A DNA stretch of 64,000 nucleotides from Geobacter sp. AOG1 (GTDB lineage Bacteria; Desulfobacterota; Desulfuromonadia; Geobacterales; Geobacteraceae). Location of the stretch: assembly GCF_019972315.1 (NCBI RefSeq), contig NZ_BLIZ01000001.1:1914513-1978512 (forward strand), in the 5' to 3' direction. The translations under genes and the position numbers were made by a program. The notes under the pieces were generated by a model. That model saw only the letters and a program-made list of their open reading frames with translations, searched no databases and was not told the origin of the DNA. This document shows positions 45,708 to 54,567 of this stretch, piece by piece (the first letter of the stretch is position 1; each line of letters begins with the position of its first letter).

Positions 45708-45808
45708 TTTCCGCTCTGGCGGTGTCAATCTGCGGACTTGCTTGTGCGGCGTACAGAAGTACGCCTCCGCGCAATCCCTTGATTTCCTTGCCAGAGCGAA
45801 AAATTCCT
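45708..45808. repeat. Hairpin repeat element, copy 2 (tyrA-aroA gap)
   Basis: Inner stem ggcgtac/gtacgcc (45748-45754 with 45759-45765) and outer stem cgctctggc/gccagagcg. It shares with copy 1 the outline ttttccgc ... cttgtgcg, inner stem, ctccgcg-atccct-gat-ccttg, then gc(a/g)aaaaat. Stem bases differ between copies but pairing is kept. I believe related elements are dispersed in Geobacter genomes (recollection). Confidence 0.7.
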
Positions 45809-45837
45809 CCTTTCCGAATCGAAAACTGATAGGTTCA

Positions 45838-45896
45838 CATCTGGAGTTTCCAGATGGAAACTATGTAGGCTGGTTTGACGGGGCGAAGCGCCCCGT
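45838..45896 (+). other. Two hairpins in the aroA leader
   Basis: Stem catctgga/tccagatg (45838-45845 with 45849-45856) and stem acggggcg/cgccccgt (45878-45885 with 45889-45896) follow each other just before the aroA ribosome site. Neither has a T-tract. They may affect aroA translation or belong to another repeat family. Confidence 0.5.
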
Positions 45897-45923
45897 ACCC
45901 ACAATGGCAGAGAGGGGATGTAC

Positions 45924-47213
45924 GTGAAGAGCTACACCGTTCAGCCGGCAACGACACTTCGGGGTGAGATCAGTGTTCCCGGCGACAAGTCCATTTCCCA
46001 CCGTTCCATCATGCTCGGTTCCATTGCCCGGGGAGTGACGACGGTACGCGGCTTCCTGCGGGGCGAAGACAATATTTCCACCCTCGATGCATTCCGGGCC
46101 ATGGGAGTGGGCGTTGAAGACGACGGTGAAACCCTGCGCATACGGGGAGCGGGGCTGCATGGCCTGTCCGAACCAGCCGATGTTCTCGATTGTGGCAATT
46201 CCGGCACCTCCATGCGCCTTATCACCGGGCTTCTGGCGGGGCAGCGGTTTTTCTCCGTCCTGACCGGTGACCAGTATTTGCGCAAGCGCCCCATGGGACG
46301 GGTCATCGAACCCTTGGGCAGGATGGGCGCCACCATTTTTGGCCGTTCCGGTGGCGACAAGGCCCCCCTGGCAATCGTCGGACGGCAACTGGCTGGCATA
46401 AGTCATACTTCCAAGGTGGCGAGCGCCCAGGTGAAATCGGCCCTGATGTTGGCCGGGCTGTATGCCAACGGGGTCACCACGGTGACGGAACCCCACCTTT
46501 CCCGGGACCATTCGGAGCGGATGTTCCGCTATTTCGGTGCCGACGTGGAGACGGCAGGTACCACTGTCACGGTGCGCGGAGGACGGGAGTTGACCGGCCG
46601 CGACATCGTGGTGCCGGGAGATATCTCGTCGGCAGCCTTTTTCATCGTGGCAGCCCTCATCGTTCCCGGTGCCGAACTCCTCATCCGCGGCGTCGGCGTC
46701 AATCCGACCCGTACCGGCGTCATCGATATCCTCAGTGCCATGGGGGGCTCCATCGAGCTTCTCGACCGGCGGGAGGTGTCCGGCGAACCGGTTGCAGACC
46801 TTCTGGTCCGTGCGTCGGCACTCAAGGGGGTCGAGATCGGCGGTGAGGTGGTTCCCCGGGCAATCGACGAGTTTCCGGTGATCTGTGTGGCCGCCGCCCT
46901 GGCTGAGGGAAAGACGGTTCTGCGGGATGCCCGGGAGTTGCGGGTCAAGGAAACGGACCGGATTGCCGCCATGGCAACCAATCTGCGGCGAGCCGGCGTC
47001 CAGGTCGTCGAGATGGACGACGGCATGGAGATTACCGGCACGGAGAAGCTGCAGGGGGGCATGGCGGACAGCTTTGGCGACCACCGCATAGCCATGTCCA
47101 TGCTGATTGCCGGACTTGCCGCAACGGATAGTGTAACGGTCGACGATATTGCCTGCATCTCCACCTCGTTTCCGACCTTCGTCGAACTCCTCGAAAAGGT
47201 TTCCGTGCGGTGA
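45924..47213 (+). CDS. aroA: 5-enolpyruvylshikimate-3-phosphate synthase, 429 aa
   Basis: The sixth step of the shikimate pathway. SVPGDKSISHRSIMLGSIA near the N-terminus, LDCGNSGTSMRLITGLL, the central QVKSALMLAGLYA, and the C-terminal LRVKETDRIAAMATNLRRAG with DHRIAMSMLIAGL are the phosphate- and PEP-binding motifs. The SAxQVKSA form resembles class II enzymes. GTG 45924 is preferred because gagggg is then at normal spacing; an ATG two codons upstream is possible. Its stop overlaps the cmk start. Confidence 0.95.
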   Translation: MKSYTVQPATTLRGEISVPGDKSISHRSIMLGSIARGVTTVRGFLRGEDNISTLDAFRAMGVGVEDDGETLRIRGAGLHGLSEPADVLDCGNSGTSMRLITGLLAGQRFFSVLTGDQYLRKRPMGRVIEPLGRMGATIFGRSGGDKAPLAIVGRQLAGISHTSKVASAQVKSALMLAGLYANGVTTVTEPHLSRDHSERMFRYFGADVETAGTTVTVRGGRELTGRDIVVPGDISSAAFFIVAALIVPGAELLIRGVGVNPTRTGVIDILSAMGGSIELLDRREVSGEPVADLLVRASALKGVEIGGEVVPRAIDEFPVICVAAALAEGKTVLRDARELRVKETDRIAAMATNLRRAGVQVVEMDDGMEITGTEKLQGGMADSFGDHRIAMSMLIAGLAATDSVTVDDIACISTSFPTFVELLEKVSVR

Positions 47214-47947
47214 GCGTATCGAGGGGGGGGGGAAAGCGTCTGATTATCGCCATCGACGGTCCTTCCGGCGCCGGCAAGAGCACCATCACCAAGCTCCTGG
47301 CCGACCGGCTCGGCTACATCCATATCGATACCGGCGCCATGTTCCGGACCGTGGCGCTTGCGGCACGGCGGGCCGGAGTTTCGCCTGACGATCAACCCGC
47401 CCTTGCCCGGCTTTGTAATGAGTGCACCATCTCCTTTGCCCGCACCAACGGCTGCTGTCAGGTGCTGCTCAACGGAGAGGACGTTTCCAGCGCCATCAGA
47501 ACGCCGGAAATCAGTCTGCTCACGTCGACGATCTCGGCCCGGAAGGTGGTCAGGGATTTTCTCCTCGAACTGCAGCGACAGATGGGGAGTGCAGGCGGGG
47601 TGGTTCTGGAGGGGCGCGACATCGGGACGGTGGTCTTTCCCGATGCGGATGTGAAGTTTTTCCTTTCCGCATCGGCGGAGGAGCGTGGCAGACGCCGGTA
47701 CCTGGAACTCAGAGCCAGGGGGGAAAAGATTTCCCTCGACGAAACCATTGCCGCCGTGGTCCAGCGGGACAGACAGGATGAAGAGCGTGAGCATGCTCCT
47801 CTGCGACGGGCTGTGGATGCCATTGAAATCGATTCCTCAGGGCTTTCCATCGAGGAGGTTCTGGAGCGGATGACGGCGGTTATCGAGGCAAGACTTAAGG
47901 GGCAGGGGGCAGGAACCAGTGTCCGGCAGCCCGTAGGGAGTTTTTAG
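47210..47947 (+). CDS. cmk: Cytidylate kinase, 245 aa
   Basis: IIAIDGPSGAGKSTITKLLADRLGYIHIDTGAMFR carries the P-loop and CMP-binding start. GGVVLEGRDIGTVVFPDADVKFFLSASAEERGRRRYLEL covers the CMP site and lid. It phosphorylates CMP and dCMP. It starts with GTG overlapping the aroA stop. At 245 aa it is a little longer than usual because of about 20 extra C-terminal residues. ispH follows after 1 bp. Confidence 0.95.
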   Translation: MSVSRGGGKRLIIAIDGPSGAGKSTITKLLADRLGYIHIDTGAMFRTVALAARRAGVSPDDQPALARLCNECTISFARTNGCCQVLLNGEDVSSAIRTPEISLLTSTISARKVVRDFLLELQRQMGSAGGVVLEGRDIGTVVFPDADVKFFLSASAEERGRRRYLELRARGEKISLDETIAAVVQRDRQDEEREHAPLRRAVDAIEIDSSGLSIEEVLERMTAVIEARLKGQGAGTSVRQPVGSF

Positions 47948-47948
47948 T

Positions 47949-48797
47949 ATGGAAATCATTGTTGCCAAACGGGCCGGATTCTGTTTCGGTGTCAAGCGGG
48001 CCACCCAGATGGCCTTCGAGGCTGCAAAGGAAAAGGGTAACACGTTCACCCTCGGGCCGATCATACACTCTCCCCAGGTAGTGCAGAAGCTTGAGGAAAT
48101 GGGGGTTAAGGTCCGCAAGGACCTGTCCGGCCTTTCGGATGCCACCATTATCATCCGTTCCCACGGCGTCGCTGCCGAAGAGCTGGAAGAGGCGGTCCTC
48201 AAGGAACTCGAAATAATCGACGCCACCTGCCCCTTCGTCAAGAAGGCTCAGGAGCATGTGAAAAGTCTCTCCCAGTCGGGTTATGATGTGGTTGTCGTGG
48301 GTGACGCCGACCATCCCGAAGTGCAGGGGATCGTTTCCTATGCCACGGGGAAAGTCTTTGTCGTCGGTTCCAACGAGGAGGCGTCCCGGCTCCCTCGGAT
48401 GGGGAAGATCGGCGTGGTTGCCCAGACTACCCAGTCATTCGAGAACCTGCAGAGCGTGGTGATGAAATGCCTTGCCAGGGGGAGCGAGATACGTGTGTTC
48501 AACACCATCTGTGACGCCACGGCAATCCGTCAGGAGGAAGCCAAAGAGCTTGCCAAGCAAGTCGATTGCATGGTAGTAATCGGTGGCTACAACAGTGCCA
48601 ACACCAAGCGGCTTACGGAAGTCTGTACCGAGCTCCAGCCAAGGTCTTTTCAGATCGAGACTGCCCAGGAACTCAACCCGGCGTGGTTTGACGGGGTTGA
48701 GCGGGTGGGTGTGACCGCCGGGGCTTCAACACCCAAATGGCTTATTGACGAGGTCGTGGAGCGTATCGAACAGATCAATCGCAATAATAACCATTGA
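47949..48797 (+). CDS. ispH: 4-hydroxy-3-methylbut-2-enyl diphosphate reductase, 282 aa
   Basis: The last enzyme of the MEP isoprenoid pathway, with a 4Fe-4S cluster held by Cys12 (AGFCFGVKRA), Cys94 (DATCPFVKK) and Cys188 (NTICDATAIRQEE). GPIIHSPQVV, RSHGV and VVIGGYNSANTKRL bind the diphosphate. Length is normal. It lies 1 bp after cmk and about 70 bp before rpsA; its 3' end contains part of a candidate rpsA promoter. Confidence 0.97.
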   Translation: MEIIVAKRAGFCFGVKRATQMAFEAAKEKGNTFTLGPIIHSPQVVQKLEEMGVKVRKDLSGLSDATIIIRSHGVAAEELEEAVLKELEIIDATCPFVKKAQEHVKSLSQSGYDVVVVGDADHPEVQGIVSYATGKVFVVGSNEEASRLPRMGKIGVVAQTTQSFENLQSVVMKCLARGSEIRVFNTICDATAIRQEEAKELAKQVDCMVVIGGYNSANTKRLTEVCTELQPRSFQIETAQELNPAWFDGVERVGVTAGASTPKWLIDEVVERIEQINRNNNH

Positions 48798-48821
48798 ATT
48801 TTTTAGCAAATGTGCTAATTT
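48794..48821 (+). promoter_or_regulatory. Candidate rpsA promoter with overlapping inverted repeat
   Basis: TTGAAT (48794-48799), 16-bp spacer, TAATTT (48816-48821) with extended -10 TG at 48813-48814. The palindrome ttagca-aatg-tgctaa spans the spacer and -10, an operator-like position. The -35 overlaps the ispH stop codon. Confidence 0.45.
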
Positions 48822-48866
48822 AACGTGCTTAAGCGAATGGCAAATATTTGAGGGGGTACTTGGTTA

Positions 48867-50627
48867 ATGATGGATGAAAAACGGATGAAACGGCAGAAAG
48901 AAATGCCGATCAAGCGCTTTCATGATACGGACGATGAACTGGACCAGGGGAGCGGCGGCGAATTCGAAGAGATGTTCCAGGACAGCCTGAAACAGCTTCG
49001 CGTCGGAGAGATTGTACGTGGCGTCGTGGTGCAGATTTCGCCCGATTACGTGCTGGTTGATGTGGGGTACAAATCCGAAGGGTGCGTACCGGCCAATGAA
49101 TTCATGGACGAAAACGGCCAGTTGACCGTCAAGGTGGGAGATCCGGTCGAAGTCTTGTTCGAGCGGCGTGAAAACGAACTGGGGTACATCGTCCTTTCCA
49201 AGAAAAAGGCCCAGGCCCACCTCGTCTGGGACAGGATTGCCGAAGCAGGGGGCGAAGGGGGCGACGTCGAAGGGAAGATCGTTGCCAAGGTCAAGGGCGG
49301 CCTCAATGTTGACATCGGCGGTATTACCGGCTTTCTGCCCGCTTCCCAGGTCGATCTCCGTCCTGGTGGCAACCTCGATCGGTACGTGGGACAGACCGCG
49401 ACCTTCAAGATACTCAAGATGAATCGCAAACGGGGGAACATCGTCCTTTCCCGCCGTGTCCTGCTGGAAGTGGAGCGGGACAAGGCACGGGAGGATACTC
49501 TCGCGACATTGGCCGAAGGCCAGGTGGTCGACGGGGTTGTGAAAAACATCACCGATTACGGTGCCTTCGTCGATCTGGGGGGACTGGATGGTCTGCTCCA
49601 TATTACCGATATGTCCTGGGGACGCCTGACCCATCCGGGTGAAATCATCAAGGTTGGCGACACCGTCAAGGTCATGGTGCTGAAGTTCGACCGCGCCAAG
49701 GGGAAAATCTCCCTCGGCATGAAGCAGGCCATGCCCGATCCGTGGCTCAACGTGGAAGCGAAGTACCAGACGGGTGAGCGGGTGCAAGGGAAGGTGGTCA
49801 GCCTGACCGAATATGGGGCGTTTATTGCCCTTGAGGAAGGGGTCGAAGGGCTGGTCCACATCTCCGAGATGTCCTGGACCAAGCGGGTCCGCCATCCCTC
49901 CGAGTTGCTCAAAGTTGGCGAAGAGGTGGAGGCGGTCGTCCTCGGTGTTGATTCCGGCAACCGCCGGATTTCTCTCGGCCTCAAGCAGACATCCGTCAAT
50001 CCCTGGACTGTGGTCGGTGAGCGCTATCCGGTCGGCACCAAAATCGAGGGACAGATCAAGAACATCACCGACTTCGGCATGTTCATCGGGATCGAGGATG
50101 GCATCGACGGTCTGGTGCACGTGTCGGATATCTCCTGGACCAAACGGATCAAGCATCCCGGTGAGATATACAGCAAAGGGGAGACGGTTCAGGCAGTTAT
50201 CCTGAACATCGATGTAGCCAACGAGCGGCTCTCCCTCGGCGTAAAGCAGCTTACCCCCGATCCCTGGAGCGAAATCCCCGGCAAATACCGCCCCGGGACC
50301 CGGGTCGTGGGCAAGGTTTCCTCCGTTACCGACTTTGGCGTTTTCCTCGAACTTGAGGAGGGTATAGAGGGGCTTGTCCACGTTTCCGAACTTTCCCACG
50401 AGAAGCTTGCCACCCCGAAAGGGTTCTGCAACGTGGGAGACGAGCTGGAGGCGGTGGTTCTCAATGTTGATACCGTAGATCGCAAAATCGGGCTTTCCAT
50501 AAAGTCGTTGCAGAGTGCGCTGGAAAAGGCCGAGTTCGAGTCGTTCATGGGGTCCAAGGGGGAAGCGACGTCCAACCTTGGGGACCTGCTGAAAGAGATC
50601 AAGAAAAACGGCAATGGCGACAAGTAA
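48867..50627 (+). CDS. rpsA: 30S ribosomal protein S1, 586 aa
   Basis: Six S1 RNA-binding repeats can be counted, e.g. GEIVRGVVVQISPDYVLVDVGYKSEG, EGKIVAKVKGGLNVDIGGITGFLP, VDGVVKNITDYGAFVDLGGLDGLLHITDMSW, then three more with the same VxVxxxGxFVxLxxGxxGLVHISEMSW pattern. It helps the 30S subunit bind and unfold mRNA. The N-terminus carries an extra basic stretch (KRMKRQKEMPIKRFHDT). The order cmk-ispH-rpsA-ihfB matches arrangements in several Gram-negative groups. A weak ribosome site (gagggggtacttgg) stands upstream. Confidence 0.97.
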   Translation: MMDEKRMKRQKEMPIKRFHDTDDELDQGSGGEFEEMFQDSLKQLRVGEIVRGVVVQISPDYVLVDVGYKSEGCVPANEFMDENGQLTVKVGDPVEVLFERRENELGYIVLSKKKAQAHLVWDRIAEAGGEGGDVEGKIVAKVKGGLNVDIGGITGFLPASQVDLRPGGNLDRYVGQTATFKILKMNRKRGNIVLSRRVLLEVERDKAREDTLATLAEGQVVDGVVKNITDYGAFVDLGGLDGLLHITDMSWGRLTHPGEIIKVGDTVKVMVLKFDRAKGKISLGMKQAMPDPWLNVEAKYQTGERVQGKVVSLTEYGAFIALEEGVEGLVHISEMSWTKRVRHPSELLKVGEEVEAVVLGVDSGNRRISLGLKQTSVNPWTVVGERYPVGTKIEGQIKNITDFGMFIGIEDGIDGLVHVSDISWTKRIKHPGEIYSKGETVQAVILNIDVANERLSLGVKQLTPDPWSEIPGKYRPGTRVVGKVSSVTDFGVFLELEEGIEGLVHVSELSHEKLATPKGFCNVGDELEAVVLNVDTVDRKIGLSIKSLQSALEKAEFESFMGSKGEATSNLGDLLKEIKKNGNGDK

Positions 50628-50666
50628 GGGTCTATCGAAAGCAAACTGCTGGGAAGAGGTGTGCGT

Positions 50667-50951
50667 ATGACAAAAAGTGAGCTCGTAGAAAAAATTGTTG
50701 AATCCAACAGTGTCCTGACCCGCAAGGAGTCCGAACTGGTAGTCAACCTGGTGTTCGACGCAATGAGCGCCGCCCTGAAAAAGGGGGAGAAGGTTGAAAT
50801 CCGCGGCTTTGGCAGTTTCACCATCCGCGAGCGGGGACCGCGCGAAGCGCGCAACCCGAAGAGTGGTGAAGTCGTCCGGATTCCGGCCAAGCGGACACCG
50901 TTCTTCAAAACCGGCAAGGATCTGCGGGAACGGGTTAATACCCTCGACTGA
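50667..50951 (+). CDS. ihfB: HU/IHF family DNA-binding protein, IHF beta-like, 94 aa
   Basis: MTKSELVEKIVESNSVLTRKESELVVNLVFDAMSAAL, then KVEIRGFGSFTIRERGPREARNPKSGEVVRIPAKRTPFFKTGK, has the arm with the intercalating Pro (ARNPKSG) that marks IHF/HU. The position after rpsA is typical for ihfB. It bends DNA at specific sites and supports sigma-54 promoters, relevant to the NtrX-like activator. Start ATG 50667 has gagg at 7 nt. Confidence 0.93.
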   Translation: MTKSELVEKIVESNSVLTRKESELVVNLVFDAMSAALKKGEKVEIRGFGSFTIRERGPREARNPKSGEVVRIPAKRTPFFKTGKDLRERVNTLD

Positions 50952-50973
50952 TCGGCGGCAAATATTTGTCTCC

Positions 50974-51014
50974 AACGGGAGGGGGGATCACCTGGTGATA
51001 TTCTCCTCCCGTTT
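50974..51014 (+). terminator. Intrinsic terminator after ihfB
   Basis: Stem aacgggagg/cctcccgtt (50974-50982 with 51004-51012) around a loop of about 20 nt that can itself pair (atcacc with ggtgat), followed by tttgttt. Confidence 0.75.
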
Positions 51015-51068
51015 GTTTATCTTGTCCTTTCTTCTTCACTGGAATTTACCCCGATCAGAACGGATACT

Positions 51069-51155
51069 GCCCGAATGGCGGAATTGGTAGACGCAAGGGA
51101 CTTAAAATCCCTCGGTCGCAAGGCTGTGCCGGTTCGACCCCGGCTTCGGGCACCA
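51069..51155 (+). tRNA. tRNA-Leu (anticodon TAA)
   Basis: An 87-nt class II tRNA. Acceptor gcccgaa pairs with ttcgggc. The D-arm has tggcggaattggtagacgc, the anticodon arm is aggga-cttaaaa-tccct with anticodon TAA, a long variable arm follows, and the T-arm is gccggttcgaccccggc. A discriminator A and encoded CCA end the gene. It reads UUA and UUG. Confidence 0.97.
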
Positions 51156-51160
51156 TGTAT

Positions 51161-51196
51161 AAAAGGCTTTACGGAAAACACCGTAAAGCCTTTTTT
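51161..51196 (+). terminator. Intrinsic terminator after tRNA-Leu
   Basis: A perfect 14-bp stem (51161-51174 with 51181-51194), a 6-nt A-rich loop and a six-T run. Confidence 0.95.
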
Positions 51197-51620
51197 GCAA
51201 TAACTTGATCTATTGTATTTCCAAGGAATTTGCGGTAGGTGTGATTTTTATAAAAATATGCCATGAAAATAATATAGTCGTCAAATAACGGCAATGTCCG
51301 CTTTAAGTGGTTGTTGTAATGTTGAGTAATGTGGTTATATGGCGTAATGTTTGTGTGGATATAGGATGTGGATTGTTCGGCAAATTAACAAATTAAGCGG
51401 ATTGTTCTTGGTCGGTACCGGTGACGGGTACTACATGAATAGGGGAATACTCGGTGCTAAGGGTTTAATTTCTCTGGAATGTTTTTTGTCGGAAACCATG
51501 TCGTCATGTCTCATCCATATTACTGAAGATCGGTAGCCGTTTTTGGTTTATATGGATACACGAATTAATGGTATGTAAATTGCAAAATCTCTTACAGCTG
51601 AAACGAGGGGGCTGGGAAGG
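51197..51620. other. AT-rich gene-free interval after tRNA-Leu
   Basis: Over 400 bp without a supported gene and with more A/T than the surroundings. An open frame at 51351-51536 lacks a ribosome site and recognisable features. No direct repeat of the tRNA 3' end and no integrase were seen, so there is no sign of an integrated element. It probably holds the promoter of the kinase gene at 51621. Confidence 0.5.
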
Positions 51621-53663
51621 ATGGCACTACCAAAAATTCTCATTGTTGATGACCAGGCATTTGCCCGGCAGCTCTTGCACGACGAACTCCTTGCTGCGGG
51701 AATGATGGTTGAGGAGGCGGCCGATGGTGCGGCAGCGTGTGCGCTGGCGGCTGAATCCCGGCCTGATCTGATACTGATGGACATGGTGATGCCGGGTCTG
51801 GATGGCATTGAAGCATGTCGTCGACTCAAGGGTGATCCGCAAACTGCGTCCATACCGGTAATCGTCCTGACGGCGAACAAGGATAAGGATAAACTGGTGG
51901 AGGCGTTTGCTGTCGGCGCGGACGATTATCTCAACAAGCCGTTTGTGACTCATGAGCTGCTGGCGCGGATCAACTCCAACCTTTCCAAACGAACAACCGC
52001 TGAGATGCTTCGCCAGGAGGTGCGGGATACGGGGATACTGCTCGAAATCTCCCAGGCAATCACCTCCAGCCTTGACACGCGGCGCATTCTCCAGATCATT
52101 GTCGAAAAGATAGCCGGCACTCTTGACGTCCTTCGTTGTTCCATTGTCCACCTGAAAGGGGAGGACGGCTACGGATACGTGCTTGCCTCCAGTGACAACT
52201 CCGACATCAGCGGTTTTCGGATAGAGTTGGAACGTTATCCGGAGATCCGCGAAGTTATCCGGACCGGCAAGTCACTTGTCGTCGATGACGTGAAGAACAA
52301 TCCTCTCATGGAGGAGGTGAGGGGGTTTATCTCCGGGCTTCCGTTCGACTCTATTCTGGTACTGCCCGTCATTTACCGGAGCGAGGTAATCGGTACGCTC
52401 ATGCTGAGGACCGCCCGCGCGGGGAATTCTTTTACCCACCACGAACTCAATTTCTGCGAACTGGTGGCAAATGTCTCGGCCGCCGCGCTGAAAAATGCCT
52501 ATCTCTATGAAAAAGCCCGGGAGGAATCCCAGGAGTTGCGGGAAATAAAAGAACGGCTGGAGCAGGAGTTGCGGGAAAAAGCACTGTTCGAAACCCTGTT
52601 CGAGCACGCATCCGATGGGCTCATGGCCCTCAATGCCCATGGCGAACCGGTCTACATCAACAGAATTGCCCTGGCTATGCTCGGCTATTCTCGGGAAGAG
52701 GCCCTTAATCTGGCCTTGGCTGACATGCTAGCCGACGAATGCCGACAGGATGCCATGGAAAACCATTTGAGTTTCTTCGTCGGCCGGGAATACCGGCGCC
52801 GGAGTGAGCTGGTTTTTGTCACCAAAGGGGGAGAGAGGCTGCACGTGTCGGTGTCGGTGAGCGATTACCGGCTTGATGGAAGGTATCTCATCTGCTCCTT
52901 TACCGATGTAACCGAGGAGCGCCGCTTCCAGCAGCAGTTGAAAGCGGCCAACGAGCGGTTGCAGGATCTGGACAGGCTCAAGTCGGAATTCATCCGGACG
53001 GCCACCCACGAGTTGCGCATCCCCGTCAGCATCATGTACAGCTACTGTGCCCTCCTTGGTGAAAGTGACACCGGGAGCCTGACCGATACCCAGCGTCAGT
53101 ACCTGAAAGCGGCCGTGGAGAGCGGCGAACGGCTGGTAGACCTCGTAGATAGCATGCTCGACCTCGCCAGAATCGAGAATGGAGGCCCCCTCCTGAATCT
53201 GGGAGAGAAGAGAATCATCGAACCAATCCGGGATGTCTACTCCGTTCTCGCACCCTATGCGGAGCAAAACGGGCTGCTCCTCTCCATCGAACCGATTGAC
53301 GAAGGGCTTTCGGCCTGCTTCGACCCGACCCAGATAGCGTGCGTTCTTACCAATCTGATCGGCAATGCAATCAAATTCACACCGCCGGGGGGAAAGATCG
53401 GAATCGCGGCGGGTCAACATGGCAAACATGTCCGGGTGACCGTCAGCGATACCGGCGTGGGGATTCCTGAAGAGTGCCATGACAGGATTTTTGACGAGTT
53501 TTGCCAGGTCGGCGCGTCGAGTGCTCCCAAGAAGGGGAGCGGCCTCGGTCTCACCATCTGCAAACGTATCGTTGCGGCCCACAAGGGGGACCTGTGGGTC
53601 GACAGCGCTCCCCAGCAGGGGAGCGCCTTCACGTTTACCCTTCCAATGTGTCCTCCCTCCTGA
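51621..53663 (+). CDS. Receiver-GAF-PAS sensor histidine kinase, 680 aa
   Basis: A soluble hybrid kinase with reversed order. The N-terminal receiver has Asp54 ([14 protein letters not shown], Lys in LNKPF). A GAF domain follows ([28 protein letters not shown], about 135-300), then a coiled coil, a PAS domain ([26 protein letters not shown], about 325-440), a dimerisation domain with H-box ATHELRIPV (His463), and an ATPase domain with [18 protein letters not shown] and GSGLGL. No membrane helix is present, so it senses a cytoplasmic cue or is phosphorylated by another kinase through its receiver. No partner gene adjoins. Confidence 0.94.
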   Translation: MALPKILIVDDQAFARQLLHDELLAAGMMVEEAADGAAACALAAESRPDLILMDMVMPGLDGIEACRRLKGDPQTASIPVIVLTANKDKDKLVEAFAVGADDYLNKPFVTHELLARINSNLSKRTTAEMLRQEVRDTGILLEISQAITSSLDTRRILQIIVEKIAGTLDVLRCSIVHLKGEDGYGYVLASSDNSDISGFRIELERYPEIREVIRTGKSLVVDDVKNNPLMEEVRGFISGLPFDSILVLPVIYRSEVIGTLMLRTARAGNSFTHHELNFCELVANVSAAALKNAYLYEKAREESQELREIKERLEQELREKALFETLFEHASDGLMALNAHGEPVYINRIALAMLGYSREEALNLALADMLADECRQDAMENHLSFFVGREYRRRSELVFVTKGGERLHVSVSVSDYRLDGRYLICSFTDVTEERRFQQQLKAANERLQDLDRLKSEFIRTATHELRIPVSIMYSYCALLGESDTGSLTDTQRQYLKAAVESGERLVDLVDSMLDLARIENGGPLLNLGEKRIIEPIRDVYSVLAPYAEQNGLLLSIEPIDEGLSACFDPTQIACVLTNLIGNAIKFTPPGGKIGIAAGQHGKHVRVTVSDTGVGIPEECHDRIFDEFCQVGASSAPKKGSGLGLTICKRIVAAHKGDLWVDSAPQQGSAFTFTLPMCPPS

Positions 53664-53802
53664 AATTATTTCTAACTACCCTTTATCTCAGTGGATCTTA
53701 AGAGCATCCCGTCCCTCACAACCCTGCAGCTCCAGTTCAATCACGGCGGCTGGCCCGGGCCACTTGGTCCAGGAAACAGCCATCTCTTCTGGATTTGATT
53801 CC

Positions 53803-53827
53803 ATACTTGACAATTATAGTAAGGTAT
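53803..53827 (+). promoter_or_regulatory. IscR type-1-like operator upstream of cysE-iscR-iscS
   Basis: The 25-bp imperfect palindrome from atacttgac to gtaaggtat agrees at 23 of 25 positions with the E. coli IscR type-1 consensus (ATASYYGACTRWWWYAGTCRRSTAT), as I recall it. It overlaps the -35 box of the candidate promoter below. It is the natural target of the Rrf2/IscR protein encoded as second gene of the operon. Confidence 0.75.
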
Positions 53828-53835
53828 GTTACTCA
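53807..53835 (+). promoter_or_regulatory. Candidate promoter of the cysE-iscR-iscS operon
   Basis: TTGACA (53807-53812), 17-bp spacer, TACTCA (53830-53835) with extended -10 TG at 53827-53828. The -35 lies inside the IscR-like palindrome, so binding should block RNA polymerase. Confidence 0.6.
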
Positions 53836-53883
53836 GGAAAGAAGCTTTTGGGTGCCAGTTGCTGCAAAGGGGAGGGGGAGACG

Positions 53884-54564
53884 ATGTTTGCGCGTATGCA
53901 GAATGATATAAAGGCGGTGTTCGACCGCGACCCGGCTGCCCGGAGTGTGCCGGAAGTACTGTTCTGCTATCCGGGGCTCCATGCCGTCTGGTTTCACCGG
54001 GTTGCCCATTGGTTCTGGACCCATGAACACTATTTCATCGGGCGGTTAATTTCCCACCTGGGGCGCTTTTTCACCGGGATCGAAATCCACCCCGGCGCCA
54101 CCATCGGCAAGGGGTTTTTCATCGATCACGGTATGGGAGTGGTGATTGGGGAGACCGCCGAGATTGGCGACAACGTGACCCTCTACCACGGGGTAACGCT
54201 CGGCGGGGTGAGCTGGGAGAAGGTCAAGCGCCATCCCACCCTTGAGGACAACGTGGTGGTCGGTTCTGGCGCCAAGATCCTCGGGCCGTTCACCGTCGGT
54301 CGAGGGAGCAAGGTCGGTTCCAATTCCGTGGTAGTTAAGGAAGTTCCTCCCAATTCCACGGTGGTGGGAATCCCCGGTCGTGTTGTCATGGCCACGGAGA
54401 AGCCGGCCGACAGAATGGACCTGGAGCACGGCAAGCTTCCCGATCCGGAGGCGAAGGCCATTGCGTGCCTGTTTGACCAGATCCGTGAACTGGAGCGGAA
54501 GTATGATGCACTTGCGGCCGAGCACGAAACGCTGAAGCAGCAGATTTCCAAAAAAGGGGCCTGA
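53884..54564 (+). CDS. cysE: Serine O-acetyltransferase, 226 aa
   Basis: Makes O-acetylserine, the precursor of cysteine. The N-terminal helical part ([38 protein letters not shown]) and the left-handed hexapeptide helix ([44 protein letters not shown]) have the catalytic Asp-His (DHG) and the second His. At 226 aa it is the short bacterial form. A C-terminal coiled coil ([21 protein letters not shown]) is added. It begins an operon with iscR 3 bp downstream. Confidence 0.95.
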   Translation: MFARMQNDIKAVFDRDPAARSVPEVLFCYPGLHAVWFHRVAHWFWTHEHYFIGRLISHLGRFFTGIEIHPGATIGKGFFIDHGMGVVIGETAEIGDNVTLYHGVTLGGVSWEKVKRHPTLEDNVVVGSGAKILGPFTVGRGSKVGSNSVVVKEVPPNSTVVGIPGRVVMATEKPADRMDLEHGKLPDPEAKAIACLFDQIRELERKYDALAAEHETLKQQISKKGA

Positions 54565-54567
54565 TTC

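Noticed and set aside
48864-50975. Open frame of 703 codons antisense to rpsA and ihfB
   Set aside because: It is a shadow of the repetitive S1 domains on the other strand. The proteins on the plus strand are certain.
51135-51160. Attachment site at the 3' end of tRNA-Leu
   Set aside because: No second copy of the tRNA end and no integrase or phage gene was seen in the window.
51351-51536. Open frame of 61 codons in the AT-rich gap
   Set aside because: No ribosome site or family signature. The surrounding sequence looks noncoding.
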